A stretch of 52,473 nucleotides of DNA from Micromonospora arborensis (GTDB lineage Bacteria > Actinomycetota > Actinomycetes > Mycobacteriales > Micromonosporaceae). This document shows positions 36,801 through 44,407 of this stretch, piece after piece; position 1 is the first letter of the stretch; the number at the start of each line of letters is the position of its first letter. The translations under genes and the position numbers were made by a program. The DNA is taken from assembly GCF_003205615.1 (NCBI RefSeq), contig NZ_PYBV01000041.1, positions 1 to 52,473 on the forward strand. Direction: 5' to 3'. Below the pieces are notes generated by a model. The model worked only from the letters and a program-made list of their open reading frames with translations. It did not search any database and was not told the origin of the DNA.

Positions 36801-38873
36801 GCCGGCGGCACCTACGACGACTTCGACGGTAAGGCCGAGCCCTCGGACGTCGAGACGGTCGAGGAGCAGGCGATCTGGTCGGCCGCGTACCGCGACCAGA
36901 TGCAGTGGATCGCCGACAACTCGGCCAGCCGCAAGATCGCGTACGCCGCGCACACCGGTGACGTCATCGAGAACGACTACTACGACCCGCTGGCCACCAA
37001 CCCGGACGGTTCGTTGAAGCGGCCCGGTCTGCACGAGCAGGTGGAGAAGGAGTTGGCGACCGCCTCCGGTTTCCAGAAGATCCTCGACGACCACGGCGTC
37101 GTCAACCAGGTCATCGCGGGTAACCACGACGACCAGTTGGGTGCCGAGACGGGCCCGACGTCCCGGTTCAGCCGGACCTTCAGCGCCGACCGCTACTACG
37201 GGACGGCCAAGTCCTGGCCGAAGGGCACCGAGTACCACGCGTGGGACGAGGTGACCAAGGCCGACGGTTCCGTCACGCCGGGCAAGGACAACCAGAACAA
37301 CTACCTGCTCTTCTCGGCCGGTGGTCTGGACTTCGTCGCGGTCGGCCTGTCGTACGGTGTGACACCCGCCGAGGCCAAGTGGGCGGACTCGATCTTCAAG
37401 CGGTACAAGGACCGCAACGGGATCCTGCTCTCCCACGACTACCTGAAGCCGTCGGCGAACCCCGACGGTCGCGGGGCGGACTTCTCCGCGCCGGACGGCT
37501 CGCCGCTCTTCAAGCAGGTCGTCGAGACCAACCCGAACGTCTTCCTGGTCCTCGCCGGTCACGAGCACGGCGTCGGCACCAACCTGAAGTCGAAGATCGG
37601 CGTCACCGTCAGCCACGACGTCGTCGAACTGCTGGCGGACTACCAGTTCTACACGGTCACCGCGGGGGAACTCTGGCCGCAGCAGGTGGCCGCCGACGGC
37701 ACCATCGACGTCAACGGTGACGGCACCCCGGACCACAAGGCCACCGACCGGTTGCAGTTCGGCGCGAGCTTCCTGCGCCTGCTGCAGTTCGACGTGGACC
37801 GCGCCGAGATGCACATCGACACGTACTCGCCGCTGCTCAAGAACTTCGGGGCGACCGAGTACGACATCCGCCAGGACGGCAGCCAGCCCAAGCCGCGGTA
37901 CAACGGCTCGGAGGACAACCTGACCCTGCCGGTGGACCTCACCACCCGCAAGACGTCGTTCACCACCGACTCGCTCGCCGCGTACGTGCCGTCCGGCACG
38001 GTCGGCACCGACGAGGTGGCCTCGAACGGCGTCGCCACGGCGACCTGGGACAAGCTGCTGCCGGGCACCTCGTACGGCTGGATCGTGTCGGCGAAGAGCG
38101 CCGACGGCGGCGAGGCGGTGGCCCAGCCGGCCGTGTTCACGATCGCCAAGCAGGTCCCGACGATGACCGTCACCGCCGCCCCGACCAACTGGGGCACCGC
38201 GGCGACGGTGACCGTGCGGGTCGCGGCCGGCAGCACGCCGGTCACCGGTGCGGTCGAGTTGCGCGAGGGTACGACCATCCGCGGCTCGGCGGCGGTGACC
38301 AACGGCACCGCGACGTTCACCCTTCCGGTGGGCCTCGCGGGCGGCCAGCACACGCTGACCGCGTCGTACCCCGGCAGTGTGCACCTCGCGCCGGTGGAGG
38401 CCACCGCCACCCTGACGGTGAACCTGCCGGCGGAGTGGAGTTCGTCGACGGTCTACAACGACGGGGACCGGGCCACCTACCAGGGCAGGGTCTTCCGGGC
38501 CTCCTGGTACACGAAGAACCAGAAGCCGGGCGCCGACCCGAACGGTGCGTGGCAGGAAATCGCCATGACCGAGGACGGCACCTCGATCTGGACCGCGTCG
38601 CGGATCTTCAACGCCGGCGACTTCGCCGTGTACGACGGCAAGAAGTGGCGGGCCCAGTGGTACACCCGCAACCAGAAGCCGGGTGACCGCAACGGCTCCT
38701 GGGAGGAGATCGCCCCGACGCCGCCGGACAACAGCCCGGCGGCCTGGACGCTCACGAAGGTGTACAACGCCGGTGACCGGGTGTCCTTCAAGGGGCATGT
38801 CTACGAGGCGAAGTGGTGGACTCGTGGCCAGGAGCCGGGTGACAAGAACGGCCCCTGGAAGCTGATCAAGTAA
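33888..38873 (+). CDS. Giant secreted metallophosphoesterase with chitin-binding modules
   Basis: 1661 residues, ATG 33888 after AAAGGAG. Signal peptide to about residue 40 (cleavage near AGAQT). Residues ~45-640 hold three copies of a beta-rich domain with ARYxNY-like, FP..WL.PG.N and (N/F)xDD(Y/F) motifs; GDGTCGSS recurs in two of them. Then come Ig-like segments, and the calcineurin-like phosphoesterase at about 958-1280 (HFTDTQYITEG, HTGDVIEND, VIAGNHDDQLG, LLSHDYLK, VLAGHEHGVGT). An Fn3/Ig-like stretch and three CBM5/12 chitin-binding modules follow near 1514, 1565 and 1616 (EWSSSTVYNDGDRATYQG, WTASRIFNAGDFAVYDGKKW, WTLTKVYNAGDRVSF). Extracellular; probably hydrolyses phosphate esters while bound to chitin or a similar polysaccharide. 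A hairpin terminator follows. Confidence 0.88.
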   Translation: MTHAPRARRKRTRGLLSAVALILIAGPATTLSPTLAGAQTVPTGGNTPLISLSDGQNIEGTVPVVVEPVTENDSVTTLAVDGDKIGADKTAGTAHFAFEMGGNGTEARYRNYVTVNTHTAEADRVYLPDIPGGQVGTLDFPGDWLQPGANTVTVHTGANWVDSTTKTAVGYEELPNGEGGRCPNYDDYALSSISLSLLGVVADGEQNLFSYSFGDGTCGSSAKLLNQDLTFVISGEPGSTSGLRTDLDTTKLTNGTHTVSATTQSGAKTSVTVDVNNAPAGAAAVTPEDGARVRGTRPVIAALPSSGKEHVESLAIDDKPAENAETLAAGTATLGLTVEAGNSVEARYQNYALVNGHRVDLGGDYGATGAEDAKLAFPSRFLHLGDNVVEVRTGDYNGTVSGATCANHDDFTLTRAATSLTLSTAGTVTAGTTYLVTTSGTTVTKAETTAASLALGDGTCAANKDAEFHFTINGAPTTRTVDTLGSGGDAHLKVFVGGNGSDNGYDNKVLINGIPLEIGMWEKEVADLAFPNEWLVPGVNAIEFVAGNDHGSAKPGGCDNFDDFTLRDFQLLPTGAKATQLTRSIAQTTVTIGSGSYPAGSQVTTYIGDGTCGSSYNSVLNKMVLFDVTGQDGSALPALGKRADVDTTTIADGAHTIKAVVGDKTSTRRFTTDNTAPEIESSVPAAGQRLTSTVALNIKIKDATGVAGTPTITLDGAAVKQGDQIGHGLPAGEHTITLTAADALGNTATREVRFSSASIPDVPTELNSTVKDTDPLSAELSARIPGAEGVGLTATFTKADVVLPTEGYQGAAADVPTTLDVQHDKSVDVTSLRPLDGATIETASSRAVVFQRYDLPLGATKQEPTLRWSGTIDPARIVALRAWNPATKKWVVLTSSRGQAGQDTVLTAPVDAGYRDSGTVHVLVTGEDPFADDLSPHDASAQNDKDRFEDPDSYDFSLAHFTDTQYITEGAAGGTYDDFDGKAEPSDVETVEEQAIWSAAYRDQMQWIADNSASRKIAYAAHTGDVIENDYYDPLATNPDGSLKRPGLHEQVEKELATASGFQKILDDHGVVNQVIAGNHDDQLGAETGPTSRFSRTFSADRYYGTAKSWPKGTEYHAWDEVTKADGSVTPGKDNQNNYLLFSAGGLDFVAVGLSYGVTPAEAKWADSIFKRYKDRNGILLSHDYLKPSANPDGRGADFSAPDGSPLFKQVVETNPNVFLVLAGHEHGVGTNLKSKIGVTVSHDVVELLADYQFYTVTAGELWPQQVAADGTIDVNGDGTPDHKATDRLQFGASFLRLLQFDVDRAEMHIDTYSPLLKNFGATEYDIRQDGSQPKPRYNGSEDNLTLPVDLTTRKTSFTTDSLAAYVPSGTVGTDEVASNGVATATWDKLLPGTSYGWIVSAKSADGGEAVAQPAVFTIAKQVPTMTVTAAPTNWGTAATVTVRVAAGSTPVTGAVELREGTTIRGSAAVTNGTATFTLPVGLAGGQHTLTASYPGSVHLAPVEATATLTVNLPAEWSSSTVYNDGDRATYQGRVFRASWYTKNQKPGADPNGAWQEIAMTEDGTSIWTASRIFNAGDFAVYDGKKWRAQWYTRNQKPGDRNGSWEEIAPTPPDNSPAAWTLTKVYNAGDRVSFKGHVYEAKWWTRGQEPGDKNGPWKLIK

Positions 38874-38889
38874 GCAGGTTCGCGTGACG

Positions 38890-38921
38890 CCGGCCCGGGA
38901 CCGTTTCTGGTCCCGGGCCGG
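38890..38921 (+). terminator. Hairpin terminator of the giant phosphoesterase
   Basis: Perfect 13-bp stem CCGGCCCGGGACC with loop GTTTCT, 16 bp after the stop. Confidence 0.8.
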
Positions 38922-39048
38922 TGCGCTCTACCCCCGGTAGGTCACCTCACCCTTCCGGTGGAGCCACCGCCTTCCGCCACTTCTCACGTTTTGCCTGCTC
39001 CTACGCTTCGCCGAGGTCATGTGGCACTTTCACTCCGGCGGAGGGCAG

Positions 39049-39771
39049 ATGTTGTCGAGGCGTACACGTCGGACTGTGGTTTCGGCGGTGGCCGGGGGCC
39101 TGTTCGCCCTCGGTGTGGTCGCGCCGGGTCCGGCGGCGGCGCCGCTGCCCCGCGCGGCCCAGGCCGACGGCCCCACGGTCCCCGAGCCGAGGGAGCCGCG
39201 CCCACCGCAACTCCCGGCGGACTTCCAGGGCACCGGCCGGTACATCGTGCGTGACCTCGGCATCGACGTGCCGTTCAGCTGGCAGGGCCGGGACGGCAAC
39301 AGCCAGATGACCGCCGGCGGCCCGGACCACCCGATCTGGTTCACGAACCTGATCTACGAGAACGCGCTCTACACGCTCACCTACAAGTGGCCGAACATTC
39401 CGCTGTTCCCGCCGCGCGCGTGCAGCAAGGTCCCCGGGTTCTTCAACCGGCAGATCTTCAACGACAAGCTGAAGACCGCCCGCTACGTGGGGCCGGAGAT
39501 CCTGCAGGGTGCCAAGGACCGGCACGTCGACCACTGGCGGGTCGGGGTCGTCGGGGGTTCCACCGTGCCGGGGGAGTTCTTCCGGTTTCCGCTCGCGCTC
39601 GGTGACATCTACGTCGACCAGCAGGATCCGAGCCGGTGGTGGCAGGTGTTGCAGTTCGGCCTGCAGAACCTCTTCGACCCGGAGCTGGACGAGTGGTTCA
39701 CGCTGAACACCTTCGACCACCGCCCCGGCGAGGTGACCCTCCCCGACCGCTGCCCACCCCCCACGCCCTGA
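39049..39771 (+). CDS. Secreted protein of unknown function
   Basis: 240 residues from ATG 39049, close behind GGAGGG. Signal peptide LSRRTRRTVVSAVAGGLFAL with cleavage near AAPLP. The mature part begins Pro-rich (EPREPRPPQLPADF), followed by a globular domain rich in Trp, Tyr and Phe (IWFTNLIYENALYTLTYKWP). No family recognised. Two Cys residues could pair. No operon partner. Confidence 0.7.
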   Translation: MLSRRTRRTVVSAVAGGLFALGVVAPGPAAAPLPRAAQADGPTVPEPREPRPPQLPADFQGTGRYIVRDLGIDVPFSWQGRDGNSQMTAGGPDHPIWFTNLIYENALYTLTYKWPNIPLFPPRACSKVPGFFNRQIFNDKLKTARYVGPEILQGAKDRHVDHWRVGVVGGSTVPGEFFRFPLALGDIYVDQQDPSRWWQVLQFGLQNLFDPELDEWFTLNTFDHRPGEVTLPDRCPPPTP

Positions 39772-39788
39772 CGTCGCCGCGCGCCTCG

Positions 39789-39872
39789 CCCTTGATCAAC
39801 TCCGTATCGGCGAGGTGGCGGCATCCAAGGCCTCGGACACCGCCACATCCCCGAAGTGAAGTGGATCAAGGG
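39789..39872. repeat. Dispersed long palindrome, copy B
   Basis: Left arm 39789-39826 begins CCCTTGATCAACTCCGTATC and ends GGCGGCATCC; right arm 39835-39872 begins GGACACCGCCACATCC and ends AGTGGATCAAGGG. 38-base arms with several mismatches and an 8-base loop; same family as 7280-7359. It lies between convergent genes. Confidence 0.75.
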
Positions 39873-39904
39873 GCTCGGTCAGGCGCGGCGGGCGGTTCCG
39901 GTCG

Positions 39905-40276
39905 TCACAGGGCGAACAGCAGGGCGGCGTCCAGGAGGACGACGACGGCGGTGGCGAAGTGGATGCCGAAGGCGACGGCTCTCGTCCCGCCGTTGCGCAG
40001 CACGATGACGGTGTCGCCCAGCGGGACGAGCGCGACGATCAGCATGAACCACGCGACCGAGTCGGCCGTGGTGAAGGCGATCAGGGCGAGGCCGAGCAAC
40101 CCGAAGGTGAGGTCCTTCAGCCCTTTGACGGTCAGGTAGGCGGGGTCGCCGTCCGGTCGGGCCGGTACGCCGTACCCGGCGGCCGCAGCCTGCGGTACCA
40201 GGAGGAACCGCGCACCGATGAAGGCGACGAAGAGGCTGAGCACGATGGCGAGCCCGTAAGCGAGGGGTGACAGCAT
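39905..40276 (-). CDS. DUF4267 membrane protein
   Basis: 123 residues from ATG 40276 (MLSPLAYGLAIVLSLFVAF); GGAG lies 8 bases upstream. Four hydrophobic helices and the conserved GLKDLTFGLLGLALI segment fit DUF4267. Function unknown, in the cytoplasmic membrane. Divergent from the TetR gene, which most likely represses it through the paired CTAGC-N3-GCTAG operators. Confidence 0.85.
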   Translation of the reverse strand: MLSPLAYGLAIVLSLFVAFIGARFLLVPQAAAAGYGVPARPDGDPAYLTVKGLKDLTFGLLGLALIAFTTADSVAWFMLIVALVPLGDTVIVLRNGGTRAVAFGIHFATAVVVLLDAALLFAL

Positions 40277-40291
40277 GGTCCGCTCCAATTG

Positions 40292-40354
40292 CTAGCGCTG
40301 CTAGATGTAGGAGCGACGCTAGCAGAGCAACGACAGCAACGCTAGCGGTGCTAG
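40292..40354. promoter_or_regulatory. Two TetR operators CTAGC-N3-GCTAG
   Basis: CTAGCGCTGCTAG (40292-40304) and CTAGCGGTGCTAG (40342-40354) are perfect 5-3-5 palindromes, 50 bp apart start to start. A further half-site GCTAGC lies at 40318-40323. One site is just upstream of the DUF4267 start, the other just upstream of the TetR start. Confidence 0.65.
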
Positions 40355-40364
40355 GGTTTCGGTC

Positions 40365-40937
40365 ATGTCGACTCAGACGCGCCGGGAGCGCGAGCGGGCG
40401 GAACGGGAACGGGCGATCATCGCTGCAGCCCGCGACCTGGCCCTGGCGGAAGGCTGGGACGCGGTGACCACCCGCCGGCTCGCCGCCGAGATCGAGTACA
40501 GCCAGCCCGTCCTCTACAGCCACTTCAAGGGCAAGGACGCCATCATGGCGGCGGTCGCCGTCGAGGGCTTCGCCGAACTGGCCACCGCGCTGGTCGCGGC
40601 CCGGGCCTCGGCCGCCAACCCCCGACAGGCGGTCGCCGACGTGGCGGCGGCGTACACCACCTTCGCCGAACAGCGGCCCGCGCTCTACGACGCGATGTTC
40701 ACTCTCGCCGTGGACCTGCCGTTCGCCACCCAGGGCGTCCCGACCGATCTGGCCCGGGGCTTCGCCGAGCTGGCCGAGGCGGTGCGCCCGGCGGCCGGTG
40801 ACGACGACCTGGAGGCGGTCACCGAGACGTTCTGGAGTGGCCTGCACGGGCTTGTCACACTCATGCGCAGCGGCCGGCTCCGCCGCGCCGACCACGACCG
40901 GCGGCTCGCGGTACTGGTGAACCGCTTCTCCCGCTGA
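40365..40937 (+). CDS. TetR/AcrR-family regulator
   Basis: 190 residues. N-terminal HTH: AEGWDAVTTRRLAAEIEYSQ followed by PVLYSHFKGKDAIM (about residues 28-62). The C-terminal part is an all-helical TetR_C-type domain (FAEQRPALYDAMFTLAVDLP). It autoregulates and controls the divergent DUF4267 gene through the two paired palindromes. Effector unknown. Ends with a hairpin terminator. Confidence 0.92.
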   Translation: MSTQTRRERERAERERAIIAAARDLALAEGWDAVTTRRLAAEIEYSQPVLYSHFKGKDAIMAAVAVEGFAELATALVAARASAANPRQAVADVAAAYTTFAEQRPALYDAMFTLAVDLPFATQGVPTDLARGFAELAEAVRPAAGDDDLEAVTETFWSGLHGLVTLMRSGRLRRADHDRRLAVLVNRFSR

Positions 40938-40953
40938 GGGGTCGCCGTCACGG

Positions 40954-40976
40954 CCGTGCGCGCCTCGCGCACGGCG
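40954..40976 (+). terminator. Hairpin terminator of the TetR gene
   Basis: Perfect 10-bp stem GCCGTGCGCG with loop CCT, 17 bp after the stop. Confidence 0.65.
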
Positions 40977-41040
40977 CGAGGTGGTCGACCGGCAGGGCGC
41001 ACCGCGCGCCGCCGGGCAGTGGCCGGTCACAGGACACCCA

Positions 41041-41289
41041 ATGGCGTACGCCCTGCTGGTCCTCCGCCGAGACGGTCACCCCGCCCGGCTCGACCCGCGC
41101 GCTGAGCCGGACCAGTACCCGAGCTGCGGTACGCCTGGTTCGCTGCTTCCGTCTGGGCGGGTCTTGGCCGACGAGTATGACGTCTCGCAGTCCACGATCA
41201 GCCGAGCGGTGGCGACGCTGCGTAAGCAGGGTGTGCTGGTCGGTCGGCCGGGGCGCGGTGTCTTCGTCGCGGAGCCCGGCAAGCGCTGA
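41041..41289 (+). CDS. Minimal GntR-type winged-helix protein
   Basis: 82 residues from ATG 41041. It contains only a GntR-like DNA-binding domain: RVLADEYDVSQSTISRAVAT followed by LRKQGVLVGRPGRGVFVAEP. The usual first helix is replaced by an odd PDQYPSCGTPGSL segment and no effector domain is present. It could be a stand-alone small regulator or the leftover of a longer gene. The target is unknown. Confidence 0.6.
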   Translation: MAYALLVLRRDGHPARLDPRAEPDQYPSCGTPGSLLPSGRVLADEYDVSQSTISRAVATLRKQGVLVGRPGRGVFVAEPGKR

Positions 41290-41455
41290 CGCGGGTCGGG
41301 CAAAGGCCGGATCGTGTTACGCCGCAAGGGTGATCATGGTCCGGGTGGCGGTCACAGACCACCCGAATCGGCTAGCCGACACCTGGTCACGCCTCGATAT
41401 GCTCTGGCCCCTCGATGGCGATGCACGCCATCGTCTACGGGGGAGGGGCATCGTC

Positions 41456-44362
41456 GTGCGCGCACGAAGATTGCTGGCCGGGTCACTCGGCATAGTGCTC
41501 GGTGCGGGTCTGGTCAGCGTGACCGCCACGCCGGCTCAGGCCTACCAGCAGTGGGACGTAACCAAGTCCGGTTGGGCCTACACGGATTCCCAACTGCCGA
41601 AGAAGTCGTTCGTCAACCCCTCCGGGGACGCGCCGATCGGCGCGTGGGCCGACGCGGGCGGAAAGAAGCACAAGTCGCGGTCCTACTTCAGCTTCGACAT
41701 CACGCGCTTCAGCGGCGCCGTCATCCACAAGGCGGATCTGGTCATCGCCGAGGGGTCGGCTGCCGACTGCACCTCGGCGCAGCCGGTCGAGTTGTGGCGC
41801 ACCGATGCGATCAAGGCCACCACGAGCTGGGATTCGGCGCCGCGTCGACGCGAACTGCTCGGTACCGTGCAGGCCGGTGGCGAGGCGACCTGCCCCGGTT
41901 ACCTGGCATGGGACATCATGCCCGCCCTACAGAAGTTGGCGAAGCAGGGCGTGAAGACCCTCACCGTCGAGTTCCGGGTGCCGCACGGTTACGAGGGCGA
42001 CCTCTCCCACGGCCGTAAGCTCCGCCCGTACCCGTCGATCCGTACCGAGGCCAACCACACGCCGACGGTGACGCAGATCGGGCTCGAGTTTCCGTCGTGG
42101 TCCTGCGGTACCAGGGACAAGCCGCAGCCCGTGGGGGCACGCAACTACACCCTCATGGTCCGGGGCGCGGACGTGGACCCCTACGACTACGACTACTGGG
42201 GACAGTTCGCCGCCTGGCCTGTCGGCCACGAGGAACAGCGCTCCGAGCTGTCCGGATCGAGCTACTCGGGCGCCCTCTCCAAGGCCACCTGGGACATGGG
42301 GCAGTACCCGCACGGCACCGTGGTCACGTGGACCGCTCGCGCCTACGACGGTCACGACTACTCCTCCTGGGCGAAGCCGTGCTTCGTGAAGGTGGACGGC
42401 GAGCGGCCGGCCACACCCCTGATCAGTTCGGTCAAGTACCCGGACGACGGCGAGTCCCATGGCGGCTCGGGCGTACCCGGCACGTTCACCTTCAAGGCGA
42501 ACGGATCAAAGGACGTGGTCGGCTACTACTGGGGCCGCTTTGGCGAGACGTACAACTACATCGCCGCTCCGCAGCCGGGCGCGGACGTCACCCTCGAATA
42601 CACGCCCACCTCGTTCGTCGAGTACCTGAGCGTGCGCAGCGTGGACAGCGCCTCGAACTCCTCCGAGGTGGCTGAGTACGACTTCTTCGTCAAGTCCACG
42701 GCCCCCGGGGTCCGGGTGACCATGGGCGGTGTCGGCCTGCCGAGCCAGCTGGCGATCTCGACAAACGTCGAAGGGGTCACCGAGTTCGGCTACCGGATCG
42801 GCGACGGCGCGGAGGCTCGGGTGCCGGCAGACGCCGACGGGACCACTGTCGTCCCGGTGGTGTTCACGCAGAGCGGTCTCGTCCGGCTCCAGGTGCGCAG
42901 CTACGTCGGCGCCGAGATGGTCGGCGCGTACACCGAGGACGTGCAGGTCCGCGACACCCCGATCGTGGAATCGGCCGACTTCGTCTTCCCGGACCACGAC
43001 GGCGTGGTGGACCGTGCCGGTAGCTTCACCTTCCGGCCCGGGCGGACGGGAGTGGTGGCCTACGAGTACGCGTTCCAGTACGACGAGTTCCAGCGCGTCG
43101 AGGCGGCGGCGGACGGCACCGCCGTGCTGCCCTGGACGCCTACGGAGCCGAACTGGTACACGCTGAACGTGCGCAGCATCAGCGCCGACGGCACCGCCTC
43201 GGAGACCGAGCAGTACCAGTTCAACGTCATCGACACCAAGCCGACCGTCTCCTCCAGCGACTACTACGAGTTCGGCGCGTGGGGCGGCGTGGGCATCCCC
43301 GGCGAGTTCAACTTCGACACCGCGATGCCGGACGTGGACGCCTATCTCTACCGGCTCGACGACGGTCCCGAGCAGACTGTCGACCCGGAGTACAGCTGGG
43401 CTCGGGCGACGATCACCCCCGAGCATTCCGGCAGCAACACGCTGACGGTACGCACGCGCTTCCTGGACGGATCGTTCTCGCCGACGCGGACCTACACGTT
43501 CGAGGTCAGCGATGCCCCGGTGGTGACGTCCAGCGAATACCCGGAGAACGGCGACGGAGGCCAGCCCGGCCAGCCGGGTCGCTTCACCTTCAACCCGGGC
43601 CGCTCCGACGTGGTGGAGTACCGCTACGTGCTGGAGTACAGCGGCGAGGAGCAGGTGGTCGCCGCCGGACCGGACGGCAAGGCGACCATCGAGATCGCGC
43701 CCACGCATGACGGCTCCACCCTGCTGACGGTCACCAGCCGGTCGGCGGACGGCACGGCCAGCGCCGAGCGGCGGTACTACTTCCGGGTACGCGATCCGCG
43801 GGTGAACGTGAGCAGCGTGTACGACGAGTACACGCCGCGTGGCGGGATCGGCACGGTCGGCAGGTTCGGTGTCGACACCGAGATCGGCGAGGTGAAGACC
43901 TACGAGTACCAGCTCAACGGCGGTGCCTGGCAGAGCGTGCCGAAGGAGACCGACGCGCTGGTCACTGACATCTCGGTGACCATGGATCGCAACGGCGCGA
44001 ACGTGTTCTCCGTGCGGGGCCGCACCGAGGCGGGCGAGTACACGCCGCAGACGGACTACCCGTTCCTGGTCGGCACCGCGCCGCGGGTGTCGTCGACCGC
44101 CTATCCGGAGGGCCAGTGGGCCGGTGGCGTCGGCGAGCCGGGCGACTTCACCTTCACCCAGGGCGGCCCCGGGGTGGTGGAGTTTGAGTACACGGTCGAC
44201 AACGGGGAGCCGGCGACGGTGGCGGCGAACGCCGCCGGGGTCGCCACCCTCACCTACACGCCCACCTCGGCCAGCTCGCACACCATAAGCGTGCGCGGGC
44301 GTACGGCCGACGGGGTGTGGTCCGACCCGACCAACTACTACTTCCTGGTCAACTTCTCCTGA
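41456..44362 (+). CDS. Secreted repeat protein with DNRLRE-like N-terminal domain
   Basis: 968 residues from GTG 41456 (VRARRLLAGSLGIVLGAG) with GGAGGGG 7 bases upstream. Signal peptide with cleavage near AQAYQ. Residues ~30-200 form a DNRLRE-type adhesin domain (SRSYFSFDITRFSGAVIHKA). From ~300 on come about seven ~90-residue Ig-like modules with the pattern SS.YP...GGVG.PG.FTF..G...VVEYEY. No LPXTG anchor or membrane helix, so it is released or non-covalently held. Likely an adhesin or extracellular structural protein. Ends in a strong bidirectional terminator. Confidence 0.82.
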   Translation: MRARRLLAGSLGIVLGAGLVSVTATPAQAYQQWDVTKSGWAYTDSQLPKKSFVNPSGDAPIGAWADAGGKKHKSRSYFSFDITRFSGAVIHKADLVIAEGSAADCTSAQPVELWRTDAIKATTSWDSAPRRRELLGTVQAGGEATCPGYLAWDIMPALQKLAKQGVKTLTVEFRVPHGYEGDLSHGRKLRPYPSIRTEANHTPTVTQIGLEFPSWSCGTRDKPQPVGARNYTLMVRGADVDPYDYDYWGQFAAWPVGHEEQRSELSGSSYSGALSKATWDMGQYPHGTVVTWTARAYDGHDYSSWAKPCFVKVDGERPATPLISSVKYPDDGESHGGSGVPGTFTFKANGSKDVVGYYWGRFGETYNYIAAPQPGADVTLEYTPTSFVEYLSVRSVDSASNSSEVAEYDFFVKSTAPGVRVTMGGVGLPSQLAISTNVEGVTEFGYRIGDGAEARVPADADGTTVVPVVFTQSGLVRLQVRSYVGAEMVGAYTEDVQVRDTPIVESADFVFPDHDGVVDRAGSFTFRPGRTGVVAYEYAFQYDEFQRVEAAADGTAVLPWTPTEPNWYTLNVRSISADGTASETEQYQFNVIDTKPTVSSSDYYEFGAWGGVGIPGEFNFDTAMPDVDAYLYRLDDGPEQTVDPEYSWARATITPEHSGSNTLTVRTRFLDGSFSPTRTYTFEVSDAPVVTSSEYPENGDGGQPGQPGRFTFNPGRSDVVEYRYVLEYSGEEQVVAAGPDGKATIEIAPTHDGSTLLTVTSRSADGTASAERRYYFRVRDPRVNVSSVYDEYTPRGGIGTVGRFGVDTEIGEVKTYEYQLNGGAWQSVPKETDALVTDISVTMDRNGANVFSVRGRTEAGEYTPQTDYPFLVGTAPRVSSTAYPEGQWAGGVGEPGDFTFTQGGPGVVEFEYTVDNGEPATVAANAAGVATLTYTPTSASSHTISVRGRTADGVWSDPTNYYFLVNFS

Positions 44363-44371
44363 TCCGGCGGT

Positions 44372-44405
44372 GCGGTGGGTCGCCCCATCGGGGGCGACCC
44401 ACCGC
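44372..44405. terminator. Bidirectional hairpin terminator
   Basis: Perfect 15-bp stem GCGGTGGGTCGCCCC with loop ATCG, exactly between the convergent repeat-protein and XPB genes. Confidence 0.85.
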
Positions 44406-44407
44406 GT

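Noticed and set aside
33747..38798. 1683-codon open frame antisense to the giant phosphoesterase
   Set aside because: Shadow caused by high third-position GC; the plus-strand protein has clear motifs and a signal peptide.
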